Position numbers and translations under genes: made by a program. DNA of 64,000 bases from Sulfurospirillum diekertiae (GTDB lineage Bacteria > Campylobacterota > Campylobacteria > Campylobacterales > Sulfurospirillaceae): NCBI RefSeq assembly GCF_002162315.1, contig NZ_CP021416.1:1500207-1564206 (forward strand), in the 5' to 3' direction. Of this stretch, positions 36,919-46,134 are shown in pieces. Position 1 is the first letter of the stretch. The number at the start of each line of letters is the position of its first letter. A model generated the notes under the pieces. That model did no database searches and was not told the DNA's origin. It worked only from the letters and a program-made list of their open reading frames with translations.

Positions 36919-37949
36919 TGCATCTATTAGAAGAGACTTTACTTGCTATAACCGGAGTAAATGAAGAAAACCAAAAAAACCAAAAAGAATATATTGCGAC
37001 ATTATTGAAGACGCCTGATGGGCTTGGTAAATTAGAAAAGATGAATATTCAACTGAGTGGAATAGAAAAAGAGTACCGCGTTAAGAAAAAAGCAGTCGTC
37101 GTGATGGCTGCAGATAATGGTGTTGAAGAAGAGGGCGTGAGTGCTTCTAAGCGTGTGATAACACAATATGTCGTTGAAGCGATGGTTGCGGGGGAAGCGT
37201 CTATTAGTTCACTGTGCAAATCATTGGGCAGTGAACTTTTTGTGATTGATCTTGGCATTGATTCGACACGTGTTTTCAAAGGGGCAATTACGCATAAAAT
37301 TATGCCTACAGGGACATATAACATTCGAAAAGGCCCAGCAATGAGCCGTGAACAGGCCATTGAAGCTATTGAAGTTGGTATTGATATCGTTCGTGAACTC
37401 GTAGAAAAAGATTACAACCTTTTTGCTGTGGGTGAAATGGGTATTGGCAATACAACAACTAGTAGTGCCTGCTTAAAAGCCTTAACGAATCTTCCGTTAG
37501 TTGAACTTGTGGGATATGGCAGTGGTATTGATGAGCGAACATTAGGATTGAAAATAGCCGTTGTAGAGGATGCCGTTCGTATCAATAAGCCTGATGTGAA
37601 TGACCCTATCGACATCATCCAAAAATTGGGTGGTCTTGATATCGCCGCCATGACGGGGGTCTATTTGGGTGCGGCTAGGTATAAAGTACCTATTGTTTTA
37701 GATGGCCTTATCTCAGGCGTTTCTGCCTTGCTTGCATACCGCATGAACGCGCATGCAAGAGATTACATGATTCCTTCTCACATCAGTGAAGAGCCTGGTG
37801 CAAAGTGGATAATGGAAGCACTTTGCTTTAATCCGATGCTTCATATGAACATGAAACTTGGTGAAGGTAGTGGTGCGGTACTCGTGTTTCCTTTGGTTGA
37901 AGCGGCTAGTAATCTAACACGCGATATTCGTGTCTACCCAGAGGTATAA
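36915..37949 (+). CDS. cobT: Nicotinate-nucleotide:base phosphoribosyltransferase
   Basis: 344 residues. Motifs: MAADNGVEEEGVSA, GEMGIGNTTTSSA, KLGEGSGAVL. It activates the lower base. In this genus adenine is used, giving pseudo-type cobamides; the window has no 5,6-dimethylbenzimidazole synthesis genes, which agrees. Base choice cannot be seen in the sequence itself. Confidence 0.93.
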   Translation: MMHLLEETLLAITGVNEENQKNQKEYIATLLKTPDGLGKLEKMNIQLSGIEKEYRVKKKAVVVMAADNGVEEEGVSASKRVITQYVVEAMVAGEASISSLCKSLGSELFVIDLGIDSTRVFKGAITHKIMPTGTYNIRKGPAMSREQAIEAIEVGIDIVRELVEKDYNLFAVGEMGIGNTTTSSACLKALTNLPLVELVGYGSGIDERTLGLKIAVVEDAVRINKPDVNDPIDIIQKLGGLDIAAMTGVYLGAARYKVPIVLDGLISGVSALLAYRMNAHARDYMIPSHISEEPGAKWIMEALCFNPMLHMNMKLGEGSGAVLVFPLVEAASNLTRDIRVYPEV

Positions 37950-37950
37950 G

Positions 37951-38208
37951 ATGAGCTATAAATTTGTACAAAATAAAGCGTGTGAGTATTTTCCTTGTCA
38001 TAAGATAGAAGAGGACACTACCTTTAATTGTCTTTTTTGCTATTGCCCTTTGTATGCTTTGGGTGAGCAGTGTGGCGGAAAATTTACCTATACAAAAAAT
38101 GGAATCAAAAGTTGTGTGGAATGTGATGTTGTTCATCATAAAGATACGGGCTATGAATACGTCCAAGCGAAAATGCATTACATCATAAAACTGGCAGTAC
38201 AGAAATGA
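37951..38208 (+). CDS. Small cysteine-rich protein of cobamide clusters
   Basis: 85 residues, start ATG at 37951 just after the cobT stop. Nine cysteines, including CEYFPCHK, CLFCYCPLY and CVECDVVHH, match the 'cysteine-rich small domain' family that often lies next to cobamide genes. A metal- or cluster-binding role is likely. It overlaps cobS by four bases. Confidence 0.75.
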   Translation: MSYKFVQNKACEYFPCHKIEEDTTFNCLFCYCPLYALGEQCGGKFTYTKNGIKSCVECDVVHHKDTGYEYVQAKMHYIIKLAVQK

Positions 38209-38927
38209 ACGGGATACTGTTATTAATTCAATTTATGACACGCCTTCCTGTATTTAGTAAAACAACCTATGACCCTATTGCGATTGGGCGTGCTATAAAG
38301 TTTTTTCCCTTCGTTGGTTTGCTTATCGGTTTAATTTTATGTGCGGTGTTTATGGTCATCAATCCTTTGATTGACAATAAATTAATTGTTGCCTTAATCA
38401 TTGTTGTAGTTGAGATTTTACTCACGGGAGGGCTTCATCTTGATGGTTTATCGGACAGTTTTGATGGCTTGTTTAGTTACAGAGATAAAGAGCGCATCTT
38501 AGAGATTATGAAAGACTCTTGTATCGGGGTCAATGGGGCGTTAGCGCTTATTGTCTATGTGGTTGCCAAAATTTTATTTCTGAGTGAACTTGGCTGGGAA
38601 TATATCGTTTTTATACCTGTCGTGGCACGTTTAAATACTGTTCTTCATGCAGGCTTAGGAAGGTATGCAAGAGAAGAAGGCATGGGAAAAAGTATTGTGG
38701 ATGAAACGAGTATCCAAGGCGTATTTTTTGCCATTTTGAGTGTCTTAGTCATAGGCTTTATCCTCCTAGGTTTAGATGCGCTTTGGCTTGTTGTGGGTGC
38801 TTTGAGTTTTGGTTTTATGAGCCTTTATTATATTCAAAAGCGCATTGATGGCATCACAGGTGACACGATGGGAGCAGTATTAGAATTAACATCTTTAGTT
38901 GTGTTATTTATAGGAGTACTTTTATGA
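38205..38927 (+). CDS. cobS: Cobalamin (cobamide) 5'-phosphate synthase
   Basis: 240 residues, a membrane protein with six or seven helices. Conserved FMTRLPV, GGLHLDGLSDSFDG, KDSCIGVNGALAL. It joins the activated lower base to adenosylcobinamide-GDP. ATGA-type overlap with cobC. Confidence 0.93.
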   Translation: MNGILLLIQFMTRLPVFSKTTYDPIAIGRAIKFFPFVGLLIGLILCAVFMVINPLIDNKLIVALIIVVVEILLTGGLHLDGLSDSFDGLFSYRDKERILEIMKDSCIGVNGALALIVYVVAKILFLSELGWEYIVFIPVVARLNTVLHAGLGRYAREEGMGKSIVDETSIQGVFFAILSVLVIGFILLGLDALWLVVGALSFGFMSLYYIQKRIDGITGDTMGAVLELTSLVVLFIGVLL

Positions 38928-39565
38928 AAACAGAAATTTACCTTCTTCGCCATGGAGAGACAGGATTAAATAGGCAAAAAGTTTATTTTGGCCATTTAGA
39001 TGCTGCTATGAATGAGTTAGGCAAAGAATGTATTGCGCATGTGGCAAATAACTTTTTTGGGCCATTAGATGTGATTATTTCTAGTGATTTGGAGCGTTGT
39101 GCCGAGTCAGCAAGAATATTTAGTCGCTCAAAAAAGATTAAGGTCACCTATGATCAGCGTTTACGTGAATTGGACTTTGGTGTCTTTGAAGGACGAACCT
39201 ATGCGTCATTAATGGAAGAGTTTCCCAAAGAAGCTGAGCAGTTTTTTAGTGGCGATTATGATTTTGTGATACCCAAAGGTGAAAGTGTCAAAATGCTTTT
39301 TGAACGCACATATGAAGCGTTTGAAGAAATCATAGCAAACCATGCTGGTAAGCATATTCTTATCTCAACACATGGTGGCGCGATAAGGGCAATTCTTTCT
39401 CGCTACCTTGCAGGCAATAAAAAAGCTTACTGGAAGTTTGCCGTTGAACATGCTTCTTTGACAAAGCTCGTCCATGAAGATGGCTTTGTGTACCTGGAAT
39501 ACCTAGGAAGAGGAGAGAAAATTCAACAATTAGCCGTGAGTACAAAGATGAAAAAAGGAGCATGA
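38924..39565 (+). CDS. cobC: Alpha-ribazole phosphatase-like histidine phosphatase
   Basis: 213 residues. LLRHGETGLN is the RHG motif, with SSDLERCAESA, LRELDFGVFEG and STHGGAIRA completing the phosphatase core. It removes the 5'-phosphate after or before loop assembly. Confidence 0.9.
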   Translation: MKTEIYLLRHGETGLNRQKVYFGHLDAAMNELGKECIAHVANNFFGPLDVIISSDLERCAESARIFSRSKKIKVTYDQRLRELDFGVFEGRTYASLMEEFPKEAEQFFSGDYDFVIPKGESVKMLFERTYEAFEEIIANHAGKHILISTHGGAIRAILSRYLAGNKKAYWKFAVEHASLTKLVHEDGFVYLEYLGRGEKIQQLAVSTKMKKGA

Positions 39566-39566
39566 A

Positions 39567-40469
39567 ATGAAAAAAACTATAATGCTGATCTCTATGATGA
39601 TGATAGTGTTTATATTTAATGGGTTTACGCTGTTTCAAAACAAAGACAAAAAAGCGATTCTTTTTGTTAATTTTGGAACGACATATAATGATACAAGAGT
39701 CGCTACAATTGATACGTTGCAGAAAAAAATAGCAGATACCTATAAAGACTATGATGTTAGATTGGCGTATACATCAAGACAAATCATTCGAAAACTCAGT
39801 GAGCGTGATGGTATTCGAATCGATACGCCCGAAGAGGCTCTTAAAAAGTTAAAAGCTGATGGATACGGTACGGTTATCGTTCAAGCAACGCATATCATTA
39901 ATGGTGAGGAAGCGGATTATCTTAAACGCGAAGTTGCCTCCCTAAAAGATGATTTCTATGTCATTAAATTAGGTCATCCACTTTTGACGCATATTAAAGA
40001 TTATGAGTTGACAATGAAGGCGCTTCAGTTGCAATATTCTGAATTAAAGGCAGATGAGGCTGTTGTGCTTATTGGACATGGTACACATCATCCTTCTACC
40101 TCTGCGTATGCCATGATTGATTATTTCTTCCAAGACGCATCTCAAAATGTCTATTTTGGAACCGTGGAAGGGTTTCCCTCTTATGACAATGTTCTCACAA
40201 GACTTAAGAAAAATGGTATTAGAACAGTAACTTTGATGCCGTTTCTATTTGTAGCAGGCGATCATGCAAACAATGATATTGCCGGTGACGAAGAAGATTC
40301 TTGGAAAAGTATGCTTTTAAAAGAGGGTTTTAACGTCAATGTTTATCTTCATGGCTTAGGTGAAAACGAAGCGATTCAACAGATTTTTATTGAGCATATT
40401 GAACATGCAATTACGAATAAAGAAATAGATATGAAACGAAAGAAAGCAGGTTATGCACTTGGCAAGTAA
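39567..40469 (+). CDS. cbiK: Sirohydrochlorin cobaltochelatase with an N-terminal signal or anchor
   Basis: 300 residues. It inserts Co(II) into sirohydrochlorin. Family motifs: VNFGTTYNDT, ERDGIRIDTP, THIINGEEA, LIGHGTHHPS and FVAGDHANND hold the conserved His residues. Unlike the Salmonella enzyme, which starts directly with the first strand, this one has about 28 extra residues with a hydrophobic helix (IMLISMMMIVFIFNGFTLF), that is, a signal peptide or membrane anchor. Periplasmic CbiK forms are known from Desulfovibrio, but in a strain with one visible chelatase this is odd. AAGGAGCATGAA precedes the ATG. Confidence 0.9.
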   Translation: MKKTIMLISMMMIVFIFNGFTLFQNKDKKAILFVNFGTTYNDTRVATIDTLQKKIADTYKDYDVRLAYTSRQIIRKLSERDGIRIDTPEEALKKLKADGYGTVIVQATHIINGEEADYLKREVASLKDDFYVIKLGHPLLTHIKDYELTMKALQLQYSELKADEAVVLIGHGTHHPSTSAYAMIDYFFQDASQNVYFGTVEGFPSYDNVLTRLKKNGIRTVTLMPFLFVAGDHANNDIAGDEEDSWKSMLLKEGFNVNVYLHGLGENEAIQQIFIEHIEHAITNKEIDMKRKKAGYALGK

Positions 40470-41484
40470 AACACATTTTCTATCATCCGACACCAAATTT
40501 TTAGTTTGGACGCTTGGTGGAATTTTATTAACGCTTAGTGGCGTGATTGCATTTGCCGGAATGGGATATATCGATATCCCCTTCTTTGATGTCTGTAAAA
40601 TCATGATAGGCAGTAAAGAAAATGTAATAGGTTCTACGGAGTGGTTTGTCGTGCATGATATACGATTGCCACGTATTTTAACAGCGATTTTAACCGGCGT
40701 TGCATTAAGTTTAAGTGGGCTTGTCTTTCAAGGGGTTCTCCTTAACCCTTTGGCAGACCCTTATACTTTAGGTATCTCCTCAGGTGCATCATTTGGTGCC
40801 GCATTAGCGTTGTTATTAGGATTGAGTGGCGTGATGATTCAAGGAAGTGCTTTTTTCTTTGCGATAATCAGCCTTGGAATTGTGTTGCGTTTGGCAACGT
40901 TTGAAGGGCGCATCATTCCTGTATCGTTGATTCTATCCGGTGTTATCATTGGAGCTTTTTTCTCCGCAGGGCTTAGTTTTTCAAAATACCTAGCAGGGGA
41001 TGAAATAGCGTCTATTTTCTTTTGGTTATTAGGTAGTTTTCAAGGTAAAACATGGATGGAAGTGATGATTCTTTTGGCTGTTGTTTCCTTTGGCTCTATG
41101 GTGATTTACTTTTATGCCGAGGAAATCAATATTTTGTCATTGGGAGAGAAAAATGCTAGCTCAATGGGCGTAGATACACACCGTGTACGTCTTATTTTAC
41201 TCGTTGTTGCCTCATTGATGTCCTCAGTGACCGTATCTATTTGTGGGATTATCGGTTTTGTGGGATTGATAATCCCTCATATGATGCGATTTTTAGTGGG
41301 AACGGACAACAAAAAACTCATCATTGTTTGTTCTTTGTGGGGCGGAATTCTTCTCTCAATGGCTGATAATGTTTCTCGTGCGTTACTTCCACATGAAGTC
41401 CCTATTGGGATACTCACAGCGCTTTTAGGTGCACCATTCTTTGCCATAGTTTTTAGAAATAAGATGCGAGGGAAAAAGAGATGA
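40453..41484 (+). CDS. btuC: Cobamide/iron-type ABC transporter permease
   Basis: 343 residues with about nine or ten membrane helices. FecCD-type motifs: RLPRILTAILTG, GLVFQGVLLNPLADPYTLG, ISSGASFGAAL, GLIIPHMMR. It overlaps cbiK by 17 bases. With the ATPase and the binding protein it would salvage cobamides or import corrinoid intermediates. Confidence 0.88.
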   Translation: MHLASKTHFLSSDTKFLVWTLGGILLTLSGVIAFAGMGYIDIPFFDVCKIMIGSKENVIGSTEWFVVHDIRLPRILTAILTGVALSLSGLVFQGVLLNPLADPYTLGISSGASFGAALALLLGLSGVMIQGSAFFFAIISLGIVLRLATFEGRIIPVSLILSGVIIGAFFSAGLSFSKYLAGDEIASIFFWLLGSFQGKTWMEVMILLAVVSFGSMVIYFYAEEINILSLGEKNASSMGVDTHRVRLILLVVASLMSSVTVSICGIIGFVGLIIPHMMRFLVGTDNKKLIIVCSLWGGILLSMADNVSRALLPHEVPIGILTALLGAPFFAIVFRNKMRGKKR

Positions 41485-42248
41485 GTGCTTTACATGTAAA
41501 GAATCTTGGCTATAAAAGTGGGTCTACTTCTATCTTAGAAAACATCAACTTGAGCCTTGAGGTGGGAAAATTCTATGGAATTTTGGGGCCTAATGGCAGT
41601 GGTAAAACAACACTATTGGATTGTTTGGCTGGTTTAGTACCAAAATCACATGGTGAGATTGAAATATTTAATGTGCCTTGTCATACCTATTCTCGTAAAG
41701 AGTTCGCCCAACAAATAGCACTTGTTCCTCAAAATTTTGATATTTCCTTTCCCTATAAGGTTCAGGAAATCTTAGAAATGGGACGTTATCCCTTTAAAAA
41801 AAGAATGCATGGGCTTTCAGCAAAAGAGTATGCCTTAATTGATCAGATTAAGGATGTTTTTGAATTGAACTTTTTGGTAGATAAAGAGGTTACAAACCTC
41901 AGTGGTGGAGAAAAGCAACGCGTGGCTTTCGCTAAAGCATTAATTCAAGATACGCCTATTTTATTTCTGGATGAATCAACATCAAACATGGATCCTTATT
42001 TTGCACATTTTGTTTTAAAAGAGGTGCAAAAACGAACGAAGAATGAACAAAAAACAGTTCTTGCGGTCTTTCACGATATGAATCTTGCCTCACGTTATTG
42101 TGACGAGATCATCATGCTTAAAGATGGAGGACTTTTAGAAATGGGTACTACAAAAAAAGTATTAACACCGATCAATATCAAAAGACTTTTTGGTATCGAA
42201 AGTATTGCCGTTCATGATAACGACAAGAGCTATATTATTCCAGTTTAA
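41481..42248 (+). CDS. btuD: Cobamide/iron-type ABC transporter ATPase
   Basis: 255 residues. Walker A GPNGSGKTT, signature LSGGEKQR, Walker B LFLDESTS, switch His in VFHDMNLA. It begins four bases inside the permease gene and has an exact 12-bp palindrome in its first codons. Confidence 0.9.
   Translation: MSALHVKNLGYKSGSTSILENINLSLEVGKFYGILGPNGSGKTTLLDCLAGLVPKSHGEIEIFNVPCHTYSRKEFAQQIALVPQNFDISFPYKVQEILEMGRYPFKKRMHGLSAKEYALIDQIKDVFELNFLVDKEVTNLSGGEKQRVAFAKALIQDTPILFLDESTSNMDPYFAHFVLKEVQKRTKNEQKTVLAVFHDMNLASRYCDEIIMLKDGGLLEMGTTKKVLTPINIKRLFGIESIAVHDNDKSYIIPV
41489..41500. repeat. TTTACATGTAAA palindrome inside a gene
   Basis: Codons 3-7 of the btuD-like gene, read as Leu-His-Val-Lys. Confidence 0.9.
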
Positions 42249-42257
42249 GGAGCGAAA

Positions 42258-43166
42258 ATGAAAATATTATGGTTAGTGGCTTTGCTGATATCAAGCCATC
42301 TTTATGCGCTAGAAATTGAAGATCAGAATGGAAACAAAATTATTTTTGACAAACCTTTTAAACGTGTTATCTCTTTATATCCTGCACATACAGATCTTAT
42401 CGATGATTTAGGAGCAGGAGCATTATTAATAGGTGTTTCTATTGATTTAGATAATCCTGATAAATTCAAAGATATACCTACGTACTCCTATTATGATAAT
42501 GCAGAAAAGTTCATTAGTGCAAAGCCTGATCTTATCTTGATTCGACCAATGATTGCCAATAAATTCAAAGGTATGATAGACCTTTTAAAATCACGAGGAA
42601 TTGAAGTTGTTTCACTCCAACCTTCAACCTACCAAGAGTTACCAACGTATTGGAATAAGATTGGAAAATTAGTAGGAAAAGAAGAAGCTTCCACTCGATA
42701 TGTAGAATCTTTTGAGAATGAAGTTGCAAAGATTAAAGCTAAGGTAGCTTCCATTCCTAGTGAAAATAAAAAAGGACTTTTCTTTGAAACGCGTCATAAA
42801 GATTTTTTGACAACCAGTCCTGGAAGTATGCCTTATACAATCATTGAGATTTTAGGTGTAAAAAATATTGCGAAAGATGCTAAATCAATCAGAAATGGTT
42901 CCACTGTTGCGCCCTATGAGATTGAAAAAATTCTTTCTCATGCGCAGGATATTGATGTTTATATCGCACAGAATGGAGCGATGAACCGTGTTAGTGAAGA
43001 AGATATTTATAATACACCTGGTTTTAAAGCAATTAATGCCATCAAAAATAAACACGTCTATTTAATTCCTGAAGAGATCGTTTCAAGGCCCACAAAAAAA
43101 TTGCTTGACGGAATGTGGGCACTCGGTCAGATTATCTATCCCAATTATTTTAAAGAAAGGATTTAA
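42258..43166 (+). CDS. btuF: Periplasmic cobamide-binding protein of the ABC importer
   Basis: 302 residues. Cleavable signal peptide (MKILWLVALLISSHLYA), then the helical-backbone binding fold with RVISLYPAHTDLI and PDLILIRPMI. No lipobox Cys, so it is probably a free periplasmic protein. AAGGAGCG precedes the ATG. Confidence 0.85.
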   Translation: MKILWLVALLISSHLYALEIEDQNGNKIIFDKPFKRVISLYPAHTDLIDDLGAGALLIGVSIDLDNPDKFKDIPTYSYYDNAEKFISAKPDLILIRPMIANKFKGMIDLLKSRGIEVVSLQPSTYQELPTYWNKIGKLVGKEEASTRYVESFENEVAKIKAKVASIPSENKKGLFFETRHKDFLTTSPGSMPYTIIEILGVKNIAKDAKSIRNGSTVAPYEIEKILSHAQDIDVYIAQNGAMNRVSEEDIYNTPGFKAINAIKNKHVYLIPEEIVSRPTKKLLDGMWALGQIIYPNYFKERI

Positions 43167-43168
43167 CC

Positions 43169-43813
43169 ATGTCGTATGAAAGACGGCCAATGAGTATTGA
43201 ACAAAAGAGTTTTGAGATTATTACCCAAGAGATGGGAAGTGCTATTGATGCCTTTGATGCTACGTTGCAACCTGTTGTTAAACGTGTCATTCATACCACG
43301 GCTGATTTTGAGTATACCGATCTTTTAGATTTTTCTGATGATGCAGTCCAGAGTACGTTTGATGCCCTCAAAAGTGGATGTAAAATCTATTGTGATACCA
43401 ATATGATTGTTAATGGCCTCAGTAAAGTTGCCTTAGGGAAATTTTCTTGCAAACCGTACTGCCTTGTGAGTGATGAAGATGTCAGTAAAGAAGCTAAAGA
43501 ACGTGGTGTTACAAGATCAATTGTAGGCATGGAACATGCGGCAAAAGATCCAGAAACTAAAATATTTTTAATCGGCAATGCCCCAACAGCACTTTATACT
43601 CTATTGGAGATGATTAAATCAGGTGATTGTGCAAAACCTTCCCTTATCGTCGCTGTACCTGTTGGATTTGTGGGAGCGGCTGAATCTAAAGAAGAAGTTC
43701 TAAAATATGATGTTCCTTATATTCGAGTAAGAGGTAGAAAAGGTGGAAGTACGGTTGCCGTTGCTATTTTACACGGTCTTATCTACCAAATTTTTCAAAG
43801 AGAAGGCATCTAA
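43169..43813 (+). CDS. cbiC: Cobalt-precorrin-8 methylmutase
   Basis: 214 residues. It moves the C11 methyl group to C12, giving cobyrinate. Catalytic His in KRVIHTTADF; IYCDTNMIVNG, GNAPTALYTL and PVGFVGAAESKE are family motifs. AAAGGATTTAACC precedes the ATG; it lies two bases after btuF. Confidence 0.94.
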   Translation: MSYERRPMSIEQKSFEIITQEMGSAIDAFDATLQPVVKRVIHTTADFEYTDLLDFSDDAVQSTFDALKSGCKIYCDTNMIVNGLSKVALGKFSCKPYCLVSDEDVSKEAKERGVTRSIVGMEHAAKDPETKIFLIGNAPTALYTLLEMIKSGDCAKPSLIVAVPVGFVGAAESKEEVLKYDVPYIRVRGRKGGSTVAVAILHGLIYQIFQREGI

Positions 43814-43816
43814 AAA

Positions 43817-44935
43817 ATGCAAAAGTATGTGATTCATGAGGGAAAGAAGCTTCGATACGGTTTTACGACTGGCTCATCCGCTGCAGCTGCTACAAAAGCG
43901 GCATGTATGTTATTAATGAATGCGCCTTTAAAAAAAACCGTTGCAATCACTTTACCAACAAATGAAATATTACACATACCTATTTATACGGCAAAGAAAG
44001 AAAAAGAGTTGGCAATTGTTACTGTTATTAAAGATGGTGGTGATGATGCAGATGTGACGAGTGGACTAGAAATAGGAGCACGCGTCTCTTTTTCTGAGGA
44101 GAGAGGCATTCATATCAAAGGAGGCGAGGGTGTTGGTGTGGCAACTAAAAAAGGCTTACCTATTGGTGTAGGCGAACCCGCTATCAATCCAGTCCCTCAA
44201 GTGATGATTAAACAAAGCGTGATTGAGGTGATAGATATTTTAAAGCAAGGGATTGAAGTAGAAATTTTTGTTCCAAAAGGTGAAGAGATTGCCAAGCGAA
44301 CGCTTAATTATAAATTAGGAATTCACGGGGGTATTTCCATATTGGGATCAACTGGTATCGTTAAACCTATGTCTGAAGAAGCATATAAAGACTCTTTGTC
44401 TATTGAGTTAAAAGCAATGTACCAACAGCAAGATACCGATACCTTTGTCTTTACCTTTGGTAATTATGGACGCAAATTTGCCACAAACAATCTTGGATTA
44501 GTGGATGAAAATATCATCATTATCAGTAATTTTGTAGGATTTATGTTGGAGAAGGCCTGTGAGTTTGGTATCAAAAAAATACTGTTTGTTGGCAATATCG
44601 GAAAGATTGTCAAAGTAGCTGGAGGTATATTTCATACCCATAGTCGCGTATCGGATGCAAGGCTTGAAATTATGGCGGCAAATGCAATAAAAGCAGGAGA
44701 AAAACTTGATGTTATTCAAAAAATACTCAAAGCCAATACCACAGAAGAAGCAGTGGAAATGTTAAACAGAAAAGATACGTTTGACATAATGGCACAAGAA
44801 ATACGAGAAAAGTGCGAAACTCATGTGAGACGTAGTGGATATGAGTTAGAGGTGGCTGCATTGATTTATTCAAGTGAACAGGGAGAATTAGCGCGAACGG
44901 ATAATTTTTATGTTGGAAATCATACCAATGCTTAA
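43817..44935 (+). CDS. cbiD: Cobalt-precorrin-5B C1-methyltransferase
   Basis: 372 residues. LRYGFTTGSSAAAATKA, KDGGDDADVTSG and FVGFMLEKA are family motifs. Used only in the anaerobic, early-cobalt route. It overlaps cbiE by eight bases. Confidence 0.94.
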   Translation: MQKYVIHEGKKLRYGFTTGSSAAAATKAACMLLMNAPLKKTVAITLPTNEILHIPIYTAKKEKELAIVTVIKDGGDDADVTSGLEIGARVSFSEERGIHIKGGEGVGVATKKGLPIGVGEPAINPVPQVMIKQSVIEVIDILKQGIEVEIFVPKGEEIAKRTLNYKLGIHGGISILGSTGIVKPMSEEAYKDSLSIELKAMYQQQDTDTFVFTFGNYGRKFATNNLGLVDENIIIISNFVGFMLEKACEFGIKKILFVGNIGKIVKVAGGIFHTHSRVSDARLEIMAANAIKAGEKLDVIQKILKANTTEEAVEMLNRKDTFDIMAQEIREKCETHVRRSGYELEVAALIYSSEQGELARTDNFYVGNHTNA

Positions 44936-45575
44936 GATTCATATACTTGGAATGGGTCCTGGAAGTATAGATTTTATTGCACCTTATGTGCTGACATGTA
45001 TAAAGGACGCAGACATACTTATTGGTGGAAAAAGACATTTTCAAGAGATAGAAGTGGAAGCATCAGGAAAAGTCTGTCAATACATAAGTAGTGATTTATT
45101 AGGACTTGTGGATTACATCAAAACAAACAGAAATAAAAAAATTGCGGTATTGGTCTCTGGTGACCCAGGATTTTATAGTTTTTTAGTGTATTTAAAAAAG
45201 CATTTTAGCAATGAGGAGTTAGTGGTAATACCAGGACTTTCTTCTATGCAGTATATGTTTTGCAAGATTGGGTTACCTTGGCAAGACGCTGTGATTAAAA
45301 GTCTTCATGGTAAAACGTTTGATTTTATTGAAGCTTTAAATGATTCTGGACTTGTAGGGGTGCTAACGGATAGTGCTTTTACACCTCAATTGATCGCAAA
45401 AGAGTTAGTAACTCACGGACTAGGAAACGTATTAGTATATGTAGGAGAAGAACTTTCTTATGCGGAAGAAAAAATAACAACGATGATAGCAACGCAAATG
45501 GCTAATAATGAACGAAATTTTGGCATGAATGTTGTGGTTATTGAAAGGACTGAAAATGTTTCATATAAAAGATAG
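44928..45575 (+). CDS. cbiE: Cobalt-precorrin-7 C5-methyltransferase
   Basis: 215 residues from the ATG at 44928; an ATG at 44910 is in frame but lies deep in cbiD. N-terminal SAM-binding pattern HILGMGPGSIDF, then VSGDPGFYSFL and IPGLSSMQY. It overlaps cbiT by 20 bases; the two act together on the same intermediate. Confidence 0.92.
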   Translation: MLKIHILGMGPGSIDFIAPYVLTCIKDADILIGGKRHFQEIEVEASGKVCQYISSDLLGLVDYIKTNRNKKIAVLVSGDPGFYSFLVYLKKHFSNEELVVIPGLSSMQYMFCKIGLPWQDAVIKSLHGKTFDFIEALNDSGLVGVLTDSAFTPQLIAKELVTHGLGNVLVYVGEELSYAEEKITTMIATQMANNERNFGMNVVVIERTENVSYKR

Positions 45576-46134
45576 TGAATTTATTAGGGGCAATGTGCCT
45601 ATGACAAAAGATGAAGCACGTGTTGTTTGTATATCAAAACTTGAACTTGATAGCAATAGTGTCTTGATTGATGTGGGTGCAGGAACAGGTAGTGTCGGTA
45701 TAGAGGCTAGTAGGTATTTAAGCTCTGGTAAAGTCATTGGTATAGAAGTTAATGAAGAAGCCAATGCTTTGATAGAAGCAAATCTAAAAAAATTTGACAT
45801 AACGAATTACGAGTTATACAAAGGTTATGCTCCACAAGAACTACCAACTATTGCCTTCGATGCCATGTTTATTGGTGGCTCTAAAGGGAAACTTGGTGAT
45901 ATATTTCAGTATTTTGATGATCATGCCAAAGTAGGCGCTAGGTTGGTTATTAATGCCATTGTCCTTGAAACTTTTACTAAAACACTTAGTTTGATGAAAG
46001 AGTATGGCTTTCATGACATTGAGGTTGTTTCATTAAATATCTCAAAAAATAGATTACTTGGTCAATATAACATGATGATGGCTGAGAATCCTATATTTAT
46101 TTTAAGTGCGAAAAAAGGAGAAAAAAATGTCTAA
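45556..46134 (+). CDS. cbiT: Cobalt-precorrin-6B C15-methyltransferase (decarboxylating)
   Basis: 192 residues from the ATG at 45556 with AAAGGACTG upstream. SAM motif LIDVGAGTGSVGIEAS, then GIEVNEEA and MFIGGSKGKLG. It has the class I methyltransferase fold, unlike the other cbi methylases. Confidence 0.93.
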   Translation: MFHIKDSEFIRGNVPMTKDEARVVCISKLELDSNSVLIDVGAGTGSVGIEASRYLSSGKVIGIEVNEEANALIEANLKKFDITNYELYKGYAPQELPTIAFDAMFIGGSKGKLGDIFQYFDDHAKVGARLVINAIVLETFTKTLSLMKEYGFHDIEVVSLNISKNRLLGQYNMMMAENPIFILSAKKGEKNV

